Assembly: GCF_011046245.1 (NCBI RefSeq) | Contig: NZ_CP049244.1 | Coordinates: forward strand, 1,054,001 to 1,118,000 | From: Allorhizobium pseudoryzae | GTDB lineage: Bacteria; Pseudomonadota; Alphaproteobacteria; Rhizobiales; Rhizobiaceae | Direction of reading: 5' to 3' | DNA length: 64,000 bases | Shown: one piece after another, positions 16,307 to 25,600 of the stretch | Layout: the number at the start of each line of letters is the position of its first letter | Position numbering within the stretch: position 1 is the stretch's first letter | The notes under the pieces: model-generated | Databases searched by the model: none | What the model was told of the DNA's origin: nothing | What the model saw: the letters and a program-made list of their open reading frames with translations, nothing else | Made by a program: the position numbers and the translations under genes

Positions 16307-18225
16307 CCGTTCACTCCGGCCAGGAAATGGGCCAGCGCCCGGTCATCGAAGGGCTTGGGCAGAAGCGGGAAACGGTCTCCTGCAGCCTTGCGCAGCGGTG
16401 CAGCGGCGGGAAGCGAGGTCATGACGCCGACCGGCAGATTCTGGCGCATGCTGAGGCTTTGTGCGAGTTCCAGTCCATTGCGTGCTCCCTTGAGGTGAAG
16501 ATCGGTCAGCACAAGATCGAGTTCCGGCAGGTCCGCGAGGCTTTCCGCCTCATCGGCATTCGCTGCCTCGACGACCGAATGACCGAGTGCGCGCAGCATG
16601 TCGCGCACGCTTTCGCGGATGTCGTCATTGTCTTCCACGAGAAGGACGAGCTGCGGTCGATCGGCGAGAATCGCTTCGCGGTAGGGCAGGCGAAGCTCGA
16701 TCCTTGCGCCTCCTTCCGGCCGGTTCTCCAGCCGCACGGTGCCACCCGCGATCGTCGCCTGATCGTACACCATCGACAGCCCGAGCCCGGAACCCTCGCC
16801 CCCCTTGGTCGTGAAGAACGGATCGAAGGCATGGGTGAGCGCTTGAGGGGAAAAACCGGAGCCGGTATCCGAGACCGTGAACTCCACCCAGGTATCGTGA
16901 ACCGTGCGGGCACGGATGCTGATCGTGCCGGGTGCAGCACCGATCGCATCCTTGGCGTTGAGGATGAGGTTCAGCAGCGAATCCTGCAACGCGCCGGCAT
17001 CGAGAACCAGCGGTTTGGCGATCTCCGCGCTCTCGATGTCGAGTGAGATATGATCCGGCAAAGCGGGGCCGGCCAGCAGGCTAAGATCCTCGAGGAACCG
17101 CGGCACGTCCACCGGTCCGGGGCGCTGTACCTTCTGGCCGGACATTGAGGCGATGCGATCGATCAGCGTGCCGCCCCGGCGTGCGGCGGCAAGCGTCGAG
17201 GTGACGAGATCGGCGGCACCCGGCGGCAGGGTCATCTGCTCCAGCCGCGATTGCAGGCCGAGGATGACCGTCAGCAGATTGGCGAAATCATGCGCAAGTC
17301 CCGAGGTCAGCTGCGCGGCCAGTTCCCGCTTGCGCGTCTGCAGAACGGCGGTCCGCGCCTGGCTTTCCTCGGTAATGTCCGTCGAGAGGATATAGACGCC
17401 GTTGATCGGCCCGTCGCCGATCCGGTCGGGATTGAACGCGGTGCGGATGCGGCGGCCGGAATGTTCGTCGGTGAACTCGCAGACCGAGGATTCACCCTGA
17501 AGCGCCCGCAAAAGGTGCGGCTTGATCCTGGCGAAGGAGGCCTCGCCCAGCGCCTCGTAGCCGGTGAGCCCGATGATCTGCGATGGCCGTCCCGGAATGA
17601 CGGAGGAAAGGCGCCGGTTGGTATAGGTGTAGCGCAGGTTGGTATCGACATGGGCGATATGCGCCGGCATCATTTCCGTGGTCAGGCGGGTGCGCGCCTC
17701 CATCTCCGCCAGCTGGGTCTTTGCCGCCTGCAGCGCCGTGTTGGCAGCGGAGAGCTCGCGAATGGTCTCGGAAAGATGTTCGGTGTTCGACAGCAGCTGT
17801 TCGGAGAGTTCCGCCGAACGAGTGCGCAGCATCTGCTGCTGGGTCCTCACCTCGGTGATGTCGGTATAGACCGTCACCCAACCGCCCTGCGGCAGGGGAA
17901 AGCCTTCCACCGAGACCCAGCGCCCGTTGGAGCGCAGCCGCTCCATATAGTGCGGCGCAAAGGCCTGAGCGGTCCGCACACGCAGGCGCACGGCCTCGTC
18001 CTCGTCATCCACCGGGCCATATTCGCCGCGCTGCACCAGAAGACGGATCGTCTTTTCGAAGCTCACCCCCGGCGTCACGTAATCGTTCGGCAGGTCGAAC
18101 ATCACCTGGTATCGCCGGTTGCAGACCGCAAGTTTGAGTTCGCTGTCGAAGATCGACAGCGCCTGATTGATCAGGTCCAGCCCCGTACGCATGAGGCCGT
18201 TATGTTCCTCCTCGGATAGCGGCAT
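16303..18225 (-). CDS. Hybrid PAS sensor histidine kinase with C-terminal receiver
   Basis: A protein of about 640 residues with no membrane segments, so probably cytosolic. Order: PAS-7-type domain (INQALSIFDSELKLAVCNRRYQ), coiled coil near 150-190, second PAS domain (MPAHIAHVDTNLRYTYTNR), kinase core with H box GLAHDFANLLTVILGL, N box LLNLILNAKDAIG, G boxes VSDTGSGFS and GSGLGLSM, then a receiver (VLLVEDNDD, phosphorylation Asp in LVLTDLHLKGARNG). I chose ATG 18225 because GGGAGAG lies about 6 nt upstream; the frame is open to 18285. Partner: the OmpR-type regulator it overlaps. The cue is unknown. Confidence 0.88.
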   Translation of the reverse strand: MPLSEEEHNGLMRTGLDLINQALSIFDSELKLAVCNRRYQVMFDLPNDYVTPGVSFEKTIRLLVQRGEYGPVDDEDEAVRLRVRTAQAFAPHYMERLRSNGRWVSVEGFPLPQGGWVTVYTDITEVRTQQQMLRTRSAELSEQLLSNTEHLSETIRELSAANTALQAAKTQLAEMEARTRLTTEMMPAHIAHVDTNLRYTYTNRRLSSVIPGRPSQIIGLTGYEALGEASFARIKPHLLRALQGESSVCEFTDEHSGRRIRTAFNPDRIGDGPINGVYILSTDITEESQARTAVLQTRKRELAAQLTSGLAHDFANLLTVILGLQSRLEQMTLPPGAADLVTSTLAAARRGGTLIDRIASMSGQKVQRPGPVDVPRFLEDLSLLAGPALPDHISLDIESAEIAKPLVLDAGALQDSLLNLILNAKDAIGAAPGTISIRARTVHDTWVEFTVSDTGSGFSPQALTHAFDPFFTTKGGEGSGLGLSMVYDQATIAGGTVRLENRPEGGARIELRLPYREAILADRPQLVLLVEDNDDIRESVRDMLRALGHSVVEAANADEAESLADLPELDLVLTDLHLKGARNGLELAQSLSMRQNLPVGVMTSLPAAAPLRKAAGDRFPLLPKPFDDRALAHFLAGVNG

Positions 18226-18318
18226 CCGAACTCTCCCTGACCCATCGCTAGCATTCGGGAACTCGCCGGGGAAGAGCCAATCCAAGACTGTTACAATTCG
18301 TTAGGTTTTGGAAAAACT

Positions 18319-18334
18319 GGCGAAACGCTTCGCC
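18319..18334. promoter_or_regulatory. Inverted repeat in the divergent kinase/acyl-CoA ligase intergenic region
   Basis: GGCGAA and TTCGCC separated by 4 nt lie between the hybrid kinase gene and the rightward ligase gene. It could be an operator or a small hairpin. The 18226-18419 gap must hold both promoters; I could not place -35/-10 boxes reliably. Confidence 0.25.
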
Positions 18335-18419
18335 GTGAAGCTCCCCGCCATGAACGAAGACCGGCGCTAAGACCGGACACGCTCAGCCCGAACATCACGG
18401 GCTCCTGGGGAGGATAGTC

Positions 18420-20387
18420 ATGATCGATCGAGCGCCCGTGGCGGGCCTTGTCTCCATTCCGGCCTTGATGGCCCGCAATGCGCGAAGTCTGCCAAACCGG
18501 GCGGCCTACCGCGAAAAGGAATTCGGCATCTGGCAGGTCTGGAGCTGGCAGGAGGCGCATGCCGAAACGCGGGCGATCGCCATGGGTTTTCTGGCGCTCG
18601 GCCTGAAGCGGGGCGATTTCGTCGCGGTCGTCGGTCGTAACCGCCCTTCGCTCTATTGGTCGATCGTCGCCGCCCAGATGTGCGGTGCCGTGCCTGTGCC
18701 GCTCTACCAGGATGCGGTCGCCGAAGAGGCGGAATATGTGCTCGAACATTGCGGCGCCCGCTTTGTCGTCTGCGGCGACCAGGAACAGGTCGACAAGGTC
18801 ATCGAGGTGCAGGCGCGCATCAAATGCATCGACCAGGTTGTCTATGTCGATAAGCGCGGCATGCGCAAATACGACCATGCACGGATGAATGCGCTGTCCG
18901 ACGTGCGGACCGAAGGCAAGGCGGCGCATCACCGTTTCGAGGCCGAACTCGATGCCCGCATCGCCGCTCTCACCTATGACGATCCTTGCGTCATGCTCTA
19001 CACCTCGGGCACGACGGGCAAGCCGAAGGGCGTCGTTCTCTCCAACCGCAACATCATCGAGACCTCGCGCAACACCTGCGATTTCGACGGACTCACCTCG
19101 TCGGAGGAGATTCTTGCCTATCTGCCCATGGCCTGGGTCGGCGATTTCATCTTCTCCATGGGGCAGGCCATGTGGGCGGGTTTCTGCGTCAACTGCCCGG
19201 AAAGCGCCGCCACCATGATGACGGACCTTCGGGAAATCGGGCCGAGCTATTTCTTCGCGCCGCCCCGGGTCTTCGAAGGACAGCTCACCAACGTGATGAT
19301 CCGCATGGAGGATGCCGCCCCCTTCAAGCAATGGCTGTTTCGCACCTTCATGGCGCATGCGCGCAAGGTCGGGCCGGCGATCCTCGACGGAAAGACCGTC
19401 TCGTTCACCGACCGGCTGCTTTACCGGCTGGGGGATCTGATGGTCTACGGGCCGCTGAAGAACACGCTCGGCTACAGCCGCATCCGCGTCGGTTACACGG
19501 CGGGCGAGGCGATCGGGCCGGAAATCTTCGATTTCTACCGGGCGCTCGGCATCAACCTGAAGCAGCTGTACGGCCAGACGGAGGCCAGCGTCTTCATCAC
19601 CCAGCAGCCGGATGGCGAGGTGCGCTCGGATACGGTCGGCGTGCCGTCGCCGGGCGTCGAGGTGAAGATCGCCGAGAGCGGCGAGGTCTTCTACCGCAGC
19701 CCCGGCACCTTCGTCGAATATTTCAAGAACCCGGACAGCACCGCCTCCACCAAGGATCCGGAGGGCTGGGTGGCGACGGGTGACGCCGGCTTCTTCGAGC
19801 CGCAGACAGGGCACCTGCGCATCATCGATCGCGCCAAGGATGTCGGCCGCATGGCGGACGGCAACCTGTTTGCCCCGAAATACGTCGAGAACAAGCTGAA
19901 ATTCTATCCCAACATCCTGGAGGCCGTGGTGTTCGGCGCCGGTCGCGACCGCTGCTGCGCCTTCATCAACATCGACCTGACGGCGGTCGGCAACTGGGCG
20001 GAGCGCAACAACATCGCCTATTCGAGCTATCAGGAACTCGCCGGCCACCCACAGGTCTACGAGATGATCCGCGGTCATGTGGAGGAGGTGAACCGCTCGG
20101 TCGCCGCCGACAGCATGCTGGCCGGCTGCCAGATCCATCGTTTCCTCATCCTGCACAAGGAACTGGATGCCGATGACGGCGAACTGACCCGCACCCGCAA
20201 GGTCCGCCGCAACATCATCGCCGACAAGTATGCCGACCTGATCGCCGCTCTCTACGACGGGTCCACCACCATCAGCACGGAAACCGAGGTTACCTACGAG
20301 GATGGCCGCAAGGGCGTTTTGAAGGCGACCCTGAAGATTGCCGATGCCGCAACCCTTGCCACCGTCGAGCGGAGGGCGGCCGCATGA
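18420..20387 (+). CDS. AMP-dependent long-chain acyl-CoA synthetase/ligase
   Basis: An ANL-superfamily enzyme of 655 residues with the phosphate-binding loop MLYTSGTTGKPKG near residue 195, YGQTEAS (adenine-binding segment) near 385, GWVATGDAGFF near 455 and IIDRAKDVGRMADG. Length and the split, less basic C-terminus fit long-chain fatty acyl-CoA ligases. It activates a carboxylic acid to the CoA thioester with ATP. GGGGAGGA precedes the ATG. First gene of the rightward ABC operon; its stop overlaps the start of the livG-like gene (ATGA), so the imported substrate is probably activated by it (inference). Confidence 0.88.
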   Translation: MIDRAPVAGLVSIPALMARNARSLPNRAAYREKEFGIWQVWSWQEAHAETRAIAMGFLALGLKRGDFVAVVGRNRPSLYWSIVAAQMCGAVPVPLYQDAVAEEAEYVLEHCGARFVVCGDQEQVDKVIEVQARIKCIDQVVYVDKRGMRKYDHARMNALSDVRTEGKAAHHRFEAELDARIAALTYDDPCVMLYTSGTTGKPKGVVLSNRNIIETSRNTCDFDGLTSSEEILAYLPMAWVGDFIFSMGQAMWAGFCVNCPESAATMMTDLREIGPSYFFAPPRVFEGQLTNVMIRMEDAAPFKQWLFRTFMAHARKVGPAILDGKTVSFTDRLLYRLGDLMVYGPLKNTLGYSRIRVGYTAGEAIGPEIFDFYRALGINLKQLYGQTEASVFITQQPDGEVRSDTVGVPSPGVEVKIAESGEVFYRSPGTFVEYFKNPDSTASTKDPEGWVATGDAGFFEPQTGHLRIIDRAKDVGRMADGNLFAPKYVENKLKFYPNILEAVVFGAGRDRCCAFINIDLTAVGNWAERNNIAYSSYQELAGHPQVYEMIRGHVEEVNRSVAADSMLAGCQIHRFLILHKELDADDGELTRTRKVRRNIIADKYADLIAALYDGSTTISTETEVTYEDGRKGVLKATLKIADAATLATVERRAAA

Positions 20388-21211
20388 ACGCGCAGATCCC
20401 GCTTTCGAGCTACACCATGACCGCGGACGGTCGCAAGATCGGCGATGTCCTGATGGAGATGAAGAACATCACGCTGCGCTTCGGCGGCGTCAAAGCCATC
20501 ACCAATATCAGCTTCGACATTCGCGAGGGCGAAATCCGCTCGATCATCGGCCCGAACGGCGCGGGCAAGTCCTCGATGCTCAACGTCATTTCCGGCTTCT
20601 ACGTGCCGCAGGAGGGCGAAGTCTGGTTCCGCGGCGCACGCCGCCCGCAAATGAAACCGTATGAGGTGGCGCGCCAGGGCATTGCCCGCACCTTCCAGAA
20701 CATCGCGCTGTTCGATGGCATGAGCGTGCTGGACAACATCATGACCGGCCGCCTGACGCTGATGAAGACCGGCCTCGTCGCGCAATCCTTCTGGTGGGGA
20801 TCGGCCCAGCGCGAAGAGACAGAACACCGCGAGAAGGTCGAGAAGATCATCGATTTCCTCGAGATCCAGGCGATCCGCAAGACCCCGGTCGGTCGGCTTC
20901 CCTACGGTCTGAAGAAACGCGTCGAACTGGCGCGCGCGCTCGCTGCCGAACCGAAACTCCTGCTTCTGGATGAGCCGATGGCCGGCATGAATGTCGAGGA
21001 GAAGGAGGACATGTGCCGCTTCATCCTCGACGTCAATGACGAGTTCGGCACCACGATCGCGCTCATCGAGCACGACATGGGCGTCGTCATGGACCTGTCG
21101 GACCGGGTGGTGGTCATGGATTACGGCAAGAAGATCGGCGACGGCACGCCGGACGAGGTGCGCAACAACCAGGCGGTCATCGATGCCTATCTGGGGGTGT
21201 CGCATGAGTAA
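20384..21211 (+). CDS. Branched-chain-amino-acid-type ABC transporter ATPase (LivG-like)
   Basis: A 275-residue ABC ATPase with Walker A GPNGAGKS (near residue 54), the FQNIALFDGMSVLDNI segment typical of LivG, Walker B LLLLDEPMAGMNVEEKEDM and the switch histidine in ALIEHDM. The signature motif is degenerate: PYGLKKRVELARAL where LSYGxQRxxE is usual. It has a non-family N-terminal extension of about 25 residues. ATGA overlap with the upstream ligase gene. It energises import by the adjacent permeases. Confidence 0.9.
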   Translation: MNAQIPLSSYTMTADGRKIGDVLMEMKNITLRFGGVKAITNISFDIREGEIRSIIGPNGAGKSSMLNVISGFYVPQEGEVWFRGARRPQMKPYEVARQGIARTFQNIALFDGMSVLDNIMTGRLTLMKTGLVAQSFWWGSAQREETEHREKVEKIIDFLEIQAIRKTPVGRLPYGLKKRVELARALAAEPKLLLLDEPMAGMNVEEKEDMCRFILDVNDEFGTTIALIEHDMGVVMDLSDRVVVMDYGKKIGDGTPDEVRNNQAVIDAYLGVSHE

Positions 21212-21240
21212 GCGGGGAATTGCACAGGGAGAATGGGTCC

Positions 21241-22227
21241 ATGCCTGATACGGTCTTCTTCGCCCTCGAAGTGATGCTGAACGGCCTGATGGCCGGCATC
21301 ATGTATGCGCTTGTTGCCCTCGGCTTCGTGCTGATCTTCAAGGCAAGCGGCATCTTCAACTATGCGCAAGGCGTGCTGGCGCTGTTTGCAGCGCTGACGC
21401 TGGTCGGCATCATGGAAGGCCAGGTGCCCTTCGCGCATCTGATCAATGCCATTTTCGGCACCAGTTTCCACACCTTCGGCTTTAAGGTGCCGGCGCTTGT
21501 CGCGATCCTGCTGACCGCCGCCGTGATGACGCTGCTCGCCGTGCTGGTGGAACGCTACATCCTGAAACACCTGGTCAACCAGGAGCCGATCATTCTGTTC
21601 ATGGCCACGATCGGGCTCGCCTATTTCCTCGAAGGCTTCGGCGACGTGATGTGGGGGTCGGATCTGAAGTCGCTCGATGTCGGGCTTCCGAAGGGCATTG
21701 ACGAGACCGTCGAGAACCTCACCGGTGAATGGTTCGGCTACGGCTTCTTCATCGACCGGCTGGACATCGTGGCGGCGATCGTCGCGGCCCTGCTGGTCAC
21801 GGCGCTGACCCTCTTCTCGCAATATTCCAAGCAGGGCCGCGCCTTGCGCGCCGTGGCGGATGATCACCAGGCGGCGCTTTCCGTCGGCATCTCGCTGCGC
21901 TTCATCTGGGTGCTCGTCTGGTCGATCGCCGGCATCGTGGCGCTGGTCGCCGGCATCATGTGGGGCTCGAAATCCGGCGTGCAGTTCAGCCTGTCGCTGA
22001 TTGCGCTCAAAGCCCTGCCGGTCCTGATGCTCGGCGGCTTCACCTCGATCCCCGGCGCCATCGTCGGCGGCCTGATCATCGGCATGGGCGAAAAACTCTT
22101 CGAATTCCTCATCGGCCCGCTCGTCGGCGGCGCCACCGAAAACTGGTTCGCCTACGTGCTGGCGCTCGTCTTCCTCGTCTTCCGGCCGCAGGGCCTGTTC
22201 GGCGAACGCATCATCGAAAGGGTGTGA
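21241..22227 (+). CDS. Branched-chain-amino-acid-type ABC permease (LivH-like)
   Basis: A permease of 328 residues with the LivH pattern: ALVALGFVLIFKASGIFNYAQG near the N-terminus, GRALRAVADDHQAALSVGI (coupling loop, near 200) and GGFTSIPGAIVGGLIIGMGEKLFE. I start at ATG 21241 because GGGAG lies 9 nt upstream; a TTG at 21220 is a weak alternative. Co-transcribed with livG- and livM-like genes. Relatives carry amino acids, amides, ureas or aromatic acids, so the substrate is not set by family. Confidence 0.9.
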   Translation: MPDTVFFALEVMLNGLMAGIMYALVALGFVLIFKASGIFNYAQGVLALFAALTLVGIMEGQVPFAHLINAIFGTSFHTFGFKVPALVAILLTAAVMTLLAVLVERYILKHLVNQEPIILFMATIGLAYFLEGFGDVMWGSDLKSLDVGLPKGIDETVENLTGEWFGYGFFIDRLDIVAAIVAALLVTALTLFSQYSKQGRALRAVADDHQAALSVGISLRFIWVLVWSIAGIVALVAGIMWGSKSGVQFSLSLIALKALPVLMLGGFTSIPGAIVGGLIIGMGEKLFEFLIGPLVGGATENWFAYVLALVFLVFRPQGLFGERIIERV

Positions 22228-22231
22228 GATC

Positions 22232-23308
22232 ATGCTGTACCGTGAGGCCGGCGACTTCAAGACAAGCTATGTGGCCGACAGCCAGACCTTTCCGATCAAG
22301 TTCGACCGCATCCGCTATTACCTCGTGCTGGCGATCGCCTTCGGCGTGGTGCCTTTCCTCATCAACGACTACTGGGCGAACGCGGTCTTCGTGCCCTTCC
22401 TGATCTATGCGATTGCGGCGATCGGGCTCAACATCCTCACCGGCTATTGCGGCCAGGTGAGCCTTGGCACCGGCGGGTTCATGGCGGTCGGCGCCTATGC
22501 CTGCTATAAGCTGATGACCGCCATGCCGGATGTTCCCTTCGTCATCCATGTGGTTCTCGCGGGCTTCGTCACCGCAGGCGTCGGCGTGCTGTTCGGCCTG
22601 CCGAGCCTCAGGATCAAGGGCTTCTATCTGGCCGTTGCGACGCTTGCCGCGCAGTTCTTCCTGGTCTGGCTGTTCAACAAGGTGCCGTGGTTCTACAACT
22701 ATTCGGCATCCGGCCAGATCACCGCTCCGGAACGCACGATGTTCGGCATCGCGGTCACGGGGGCCGGCACGCCCGCCTGGGCCAAATATCTCTTCTGCCT
22801 GATCATCCTCTTTGCGCTTGCCTGGCTTGCCCGCAATCTCACGCGCGGCTCGGTCGGTCGCCGCTGGATGGCGATCCGCGACATGGATATCGCCGCCGAA
22901 ATCATCGGGGTGAACCCGCTCACGGCAAAACTGTCGGCCTTCGCCGTCTCGTCCTTCTATATCGGCATTGCCGGCGCGCTGTTCTTCTCCGTCTATCTCG
23001 GCGCGGTCGAAGTGGGCGAGGCCTTCGGCATCCAGAAGAGCTTTCTCGTGCTGTTCATGATCATCATCGGCGGTCTCGGCTCGATCTTCGGCAGTTTCGC
23101 CGGTGCCGCTTTCCTGGTGCTGCTGCCGGTGCTCCTGAAGAATATCCTGGTCGGCCAGTTCGGCTGGGCGACGGACCTTGCCGCCCATATCGAGCTGATG
23201 ATCGTCGGCGGCCTCATCATCGTCTTCCTGATCGTTGAGCCGCACGGGCTGAACCAGCTCTGGCGGGTGGCGAAGGAAAAACTGCGTCTTTGGCCCTTCC
23301 CGCATTGA
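22232..23308 (+). CDS. Branched-chain-amino-acid-type ABC permease (LivM-like)
   Basis: A 358-residue permease with the LivM features: IGLNILTGYCGQVSLGTGGFMAVGAY near residue 65, GLPSLRIKGFYLAVATLAAQFF, a periplasmic loop, GRRWMAIRDMDIAAEIIGVNPLTAKLSAFAVS (coupling loop) and GGLGSIFGSFAGAAFLVLLP. It starts 4 bp after the livH-like gene. The periplasmic loop (WFYNYSASGQITAPERTM) resembles that of other members. Confidence 0.9.
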   Translation: MLYREAGDFKTSYVADSQTFPIKFDRIRYYLVLAIAFGVVPFLINDYWANAVFVPFLIYAIAAIGLNILTGYCGQVSLGTGGFMAVGAYACYKLMTAMPDVPFVIHVVLAGFVTAGVGVLFGLPSLRIKGFYLAVATLAAQFFLVWLFNKVPWFYNYSASGQITAPERTMFGIAVTGAGTPAWAKYLFCLIILFALAWLARNLTRGSVGRRWMAIRDMDIAAEIIGVNPLTAKLSAFAVSSFYIGIAGALFFSVYLGAVEVGEAFGIQKSFLVLFMIIIGGLGSIFGSFAGAAFLVLLPVLLKNILVGQFGWATDLAAHIELMIVGGLIIVFLIVEPHGLNQLWRVAKEKLRLWPFPH

Positions 23309-23388
23309 GCGGGGGCCGGATGGGAATGCCGCGGCTCGAGGGGCCACGGAATGGAATGTGAATTCATCTTTGTCTGGGAGGAAATGAG

Positions 23389-24675
23389 ATGAAGAAAGCG
23401 CTTGCAGCCCTGGCGACCGCCACCATGCTGATGACCAGCGTGCCGGCCTCTGCCGATCTGATCGTACCCAACCTGTCGTACCGCACGGGACCCTATGCGC
23501 CCGGCGGCATTCCCTATGCCGATGGCTTCAACGACTATTTCACTCTGCTCAACCAGCGCGACGGTGGCATTGGCGGCGAGAAGGTGGTGATCCGCGAATG
23601 CGAAACGGCCTACAACACCGAAAAGGGCGTCGAATGCTATGAGGCGACCAAGGGCGGCGGCGCGCTCGTCTACAATCCGCTGTCGACCGGCATCACCTAC
23701 CAGCTGATCCCGAAGATGGCCGCTGACGGCATCCCGCTCTATACGCCGGGCTATGGCCGCACCTCGGCGGCCAACGGCAAGGTGTTCGAATGGGTGTTCA
23801 ACTACCCGTCCAACTACTGGGACGCGGCAAGCGTCGCCATCCGCTACCTGCTGACCGAGAACAAGGGGGACCTGAAGGGCAAGAAGATCGCGCTCGTCTA
23901 CCACAACTCGGCCTATGGCAAGGAGCCGATCCGCACCCTGACGGAACTGTCCAAGAAGCACGGCTTCACCCTGACGCAGGTTCCGGTCGATCATCCGGGC
24001 CAGGAGCAGAAGAGCCAGTGGCTGCAGATCCGCCGTGAAAAGCCGGATTACGTCATCATGTGGGGCTGGGGCGTGATGAATGCCGTGGCGATCCAGGAAG
24101 CGGCCAACATCAACTTTCCGATGAAGAATTTCATTGGTGTCTGGTGGTCCGGTTCGGAAAACGACGTGCTGCCGGCGGGCATGGGCGCGGATGGCTACAA
24201 GTCGCTCGCCATGCACGGCACGGGCATGGAATACCCCGTCTACAAGGACATCAAGAAATACGTCCTCGACGCCGGCAAGGCGAGCGGCGCGGGGGATCAG
24301 GTCGGTTCCGTTCTCTATTCGCGCGGCATGTATGCGGCGCTGGTGATTTCGGAGGCGATCCGCAAGGCGCAGGCGATCGCCGGCAAGGCTTCGATCACCG
24401 CTGCCGACCTGCGCAACGGTTTCGAACAGCTGGAAATCACCGAGGCGCGCATGGCCGAACTCGGCCTGCCGAAGTTCGGCCAGCCGTTCAAGGCGACCTG
24501 CGCCGACCATGGCGGACCGGGAGCGGCGCTGATCCAGCAATGGGATGCCAAGGCCAAGAAGTGGAACCTGGTGACCGATTTCATCGCGCCGGACGACGAT
24601 GTGCTGACGCCGCTGATCATGGAGGATTCCGCAGCCTACGCGAAGGAAAACAACATCGCCGAGCGCTGCAAGTAA
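23389..24675 (+). CDS. ABC transporter substrate-binding protein (LivK-like, periplasmic)
   Basis: A binding protein of 428 residues with a signal peptide (KKALAALATATMLMTSVPASA). The mature protein starts DLIVPNLSYRTGPYAPGGIPYADGFNDYFTLLNQRDGGIGG, the usual opening of family 6 (Peripla_BP) proteins of this transporter class. Cysteines in RECETAYNTEKGVECYEA and in CADHGG/ERCK could pair. GGGAGGAAATGAG precedes the ATG. The substrate is unknown; the two CoA ligases in the operon suggest a carboxylic acid (inference). A strong hairpin follows the stop codon. Confidence 0.9.
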   Translation: MKKALAALATATMLMTSVPASADLIVPNLSYRTGPYAPGGIPYADGFNDYFTLLNQRDGGIGGEKVVIRECETAYNTEKGVECYEATKGGGALVYNPLSTGITYQLIPKMAADGIPLYTPGYGRTSAANGKVFEWVFNYPSNYWDAASVAIRYLLTENKGDLKGKKIALVYHNSAYGKEPIRTLTELSKKHGFTLTQVPVDHPGQEQKSQWLQIRREKPDYVIMWGWGVMNAVAIQEAANINFPMKNFIGVWWSGSENDVLPAGMGADGYKSLAMHGTGMEYPVYKDIKKYVLDAGKASGAGDQVGSVLYSRGMYAALVISEAIRKAQAIAGKASITAADLRNGFEQLEITEARMAELGLPKFGQPFKATCADHGGPGAALIQQWDAKAKKWNLVTDFIAPDDDVLTPLIMEDSAAYAKENNIAERCK

Positions 24676-24692
24676 GCGGCGCGCAAGCCATG

Positions 24693-24720
24693 ACCGCCCC
24701 GGACATGTCTCCGGGGCGGT
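24693..24720 (+). terminator. Strong hairpin after the binding-protein gene
   Basis: A perfect 11-bp stem, ACCGCCCCGGA with TCCGGGGCGGT, 6-nt loop, 17 nt after the stop codon. There is no T-run, and the operon continues (livF-like at 24750), so it is probably a partial terminator or mRNA stabiliser. It also covers ATG 24690, which argues against that start for the next gene. Confidence 0.6.
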
Positions 24721-24749
24721 GTCTAGAACCTCTCGCCGGGACGACAGCC

Positions 24750-25574
24750 ATGCTGAATGCCACCACCACCGACCAGACGCTTCTGGAGGTCAACAATATC
24801 GAGGTGATCTACAACCACGTCATCCTCGTGCTGAAGGGCGTCAGCCTGTCCGTGCCCAAGCGCGGCATCACGGCGCTTCTCGGCGGCAATGGCGCCGGCA
24901 AGACGACGACGCTGAAGGCGATTTCGAACCTGTTGAAATCCGAGCGCGGCGAGGTGACCAAGGGCTCGATCGTCTATCGCGGCGACCGCGTGCAGGACCT
25001 GTCGCCAGCCGATCTCGTCAGCCGCGGCGTCATCCAGGTCATGGAAGGGCGCCACTGCTTCGAGCATCTGACCGTCGAGGAAAACCTGCTGACCGGCGCC
25101 TATACCCGCCGGGATGGTAGCGCCGCGGTAAGGCGCGACCTCGACATGGTCTACACCTATTTCCCGCGGCTGAAGGAGCGACGCAAATCGCAGGCCGGTT
25201 ACACCTCCGGCGGCGAGCAGCAGATGACGGCGATCGGCCGGGCGCTGATGAGCCGGCCGGAAACCATCCTTCTCGATGAACCCAGCATGGGGCTCGCCCC
25301 GCAACTGGTCGAGCAGATCTTCGAGATCGTCAAGGCGGTGAATGAAGGCGAGGGCGTTACCTTCCTGCTCGCCGAGCAGAACACAAATGTCGCGCTGCGC
25401 TATGCGCATTACGGCTACATCCTGGAAAGCGGTCGCGTCGTCATGGACGGGCCGGCGAAGGATCTGCGCGAGAACCCGGACGTCAAGGAATTCTATCTCG
25501 GCATGTCGGACAAGGGACGCAACAGCTTCCGCGATGTCCGAAGCTACCGTCGCCGCAAGCGGTGGCTGGCATGA
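24750..25574 (+). CDS. Branched-chain-amino-acid-type ABC transporter ATPase (LivF-like)
   Basis: An ABC ATPase of about 274 residues with Walker A GGNGAGKTTT, the LivF-type VMEGRHCFEHLTVEENL, signature TSGGEQQMTAIGRAL, Walker B TILLDEPSMGLAPQLVEQIF and LLAEQN. I chose ATG 24750; ATG 24690 lies inside a hairpin. The C-terminus carries an extra basic tail (SFRDVRSYRRRKRWLA). Second ATPase of the importer, separated from livG by the permease and binding-protein genes. Confidence 0.88.
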   Translation: MLNATTTDQTLLEVNNIEVIYNHVILVLKGVSLSVPKRGITALLGGNGAGKTTTLKAISNLLKSERGEVTKGSIVYRGDRVQDLSPADLVSRGVIQVMEGRHCFEHLTVEENLLTGAYTRRDGSAAVRRDLDMVYTYFPRLKERRKSQAGYTSGGEQQMTAIGRALMSRPETILLDEPSMGLAPQLVEQIFEIVKAVNEGEGVTFLLAEQNTNVALRYAHYGYILESGRVVMDGPAKDLRENPDVKEFYLGMSDKGRNSFRDVRSYRRRKRWLA

Positions 25575-25600
25575 GGACGGCAGAGGCAAGGACACTGACC

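Noticed and set aside
18291..20156. Leftward open frame of about 620 codons opposite the acyl-CoA ligase gene
   Set aside because: No domain pattern; the opposite strand has all ANL ligase motifs in order.
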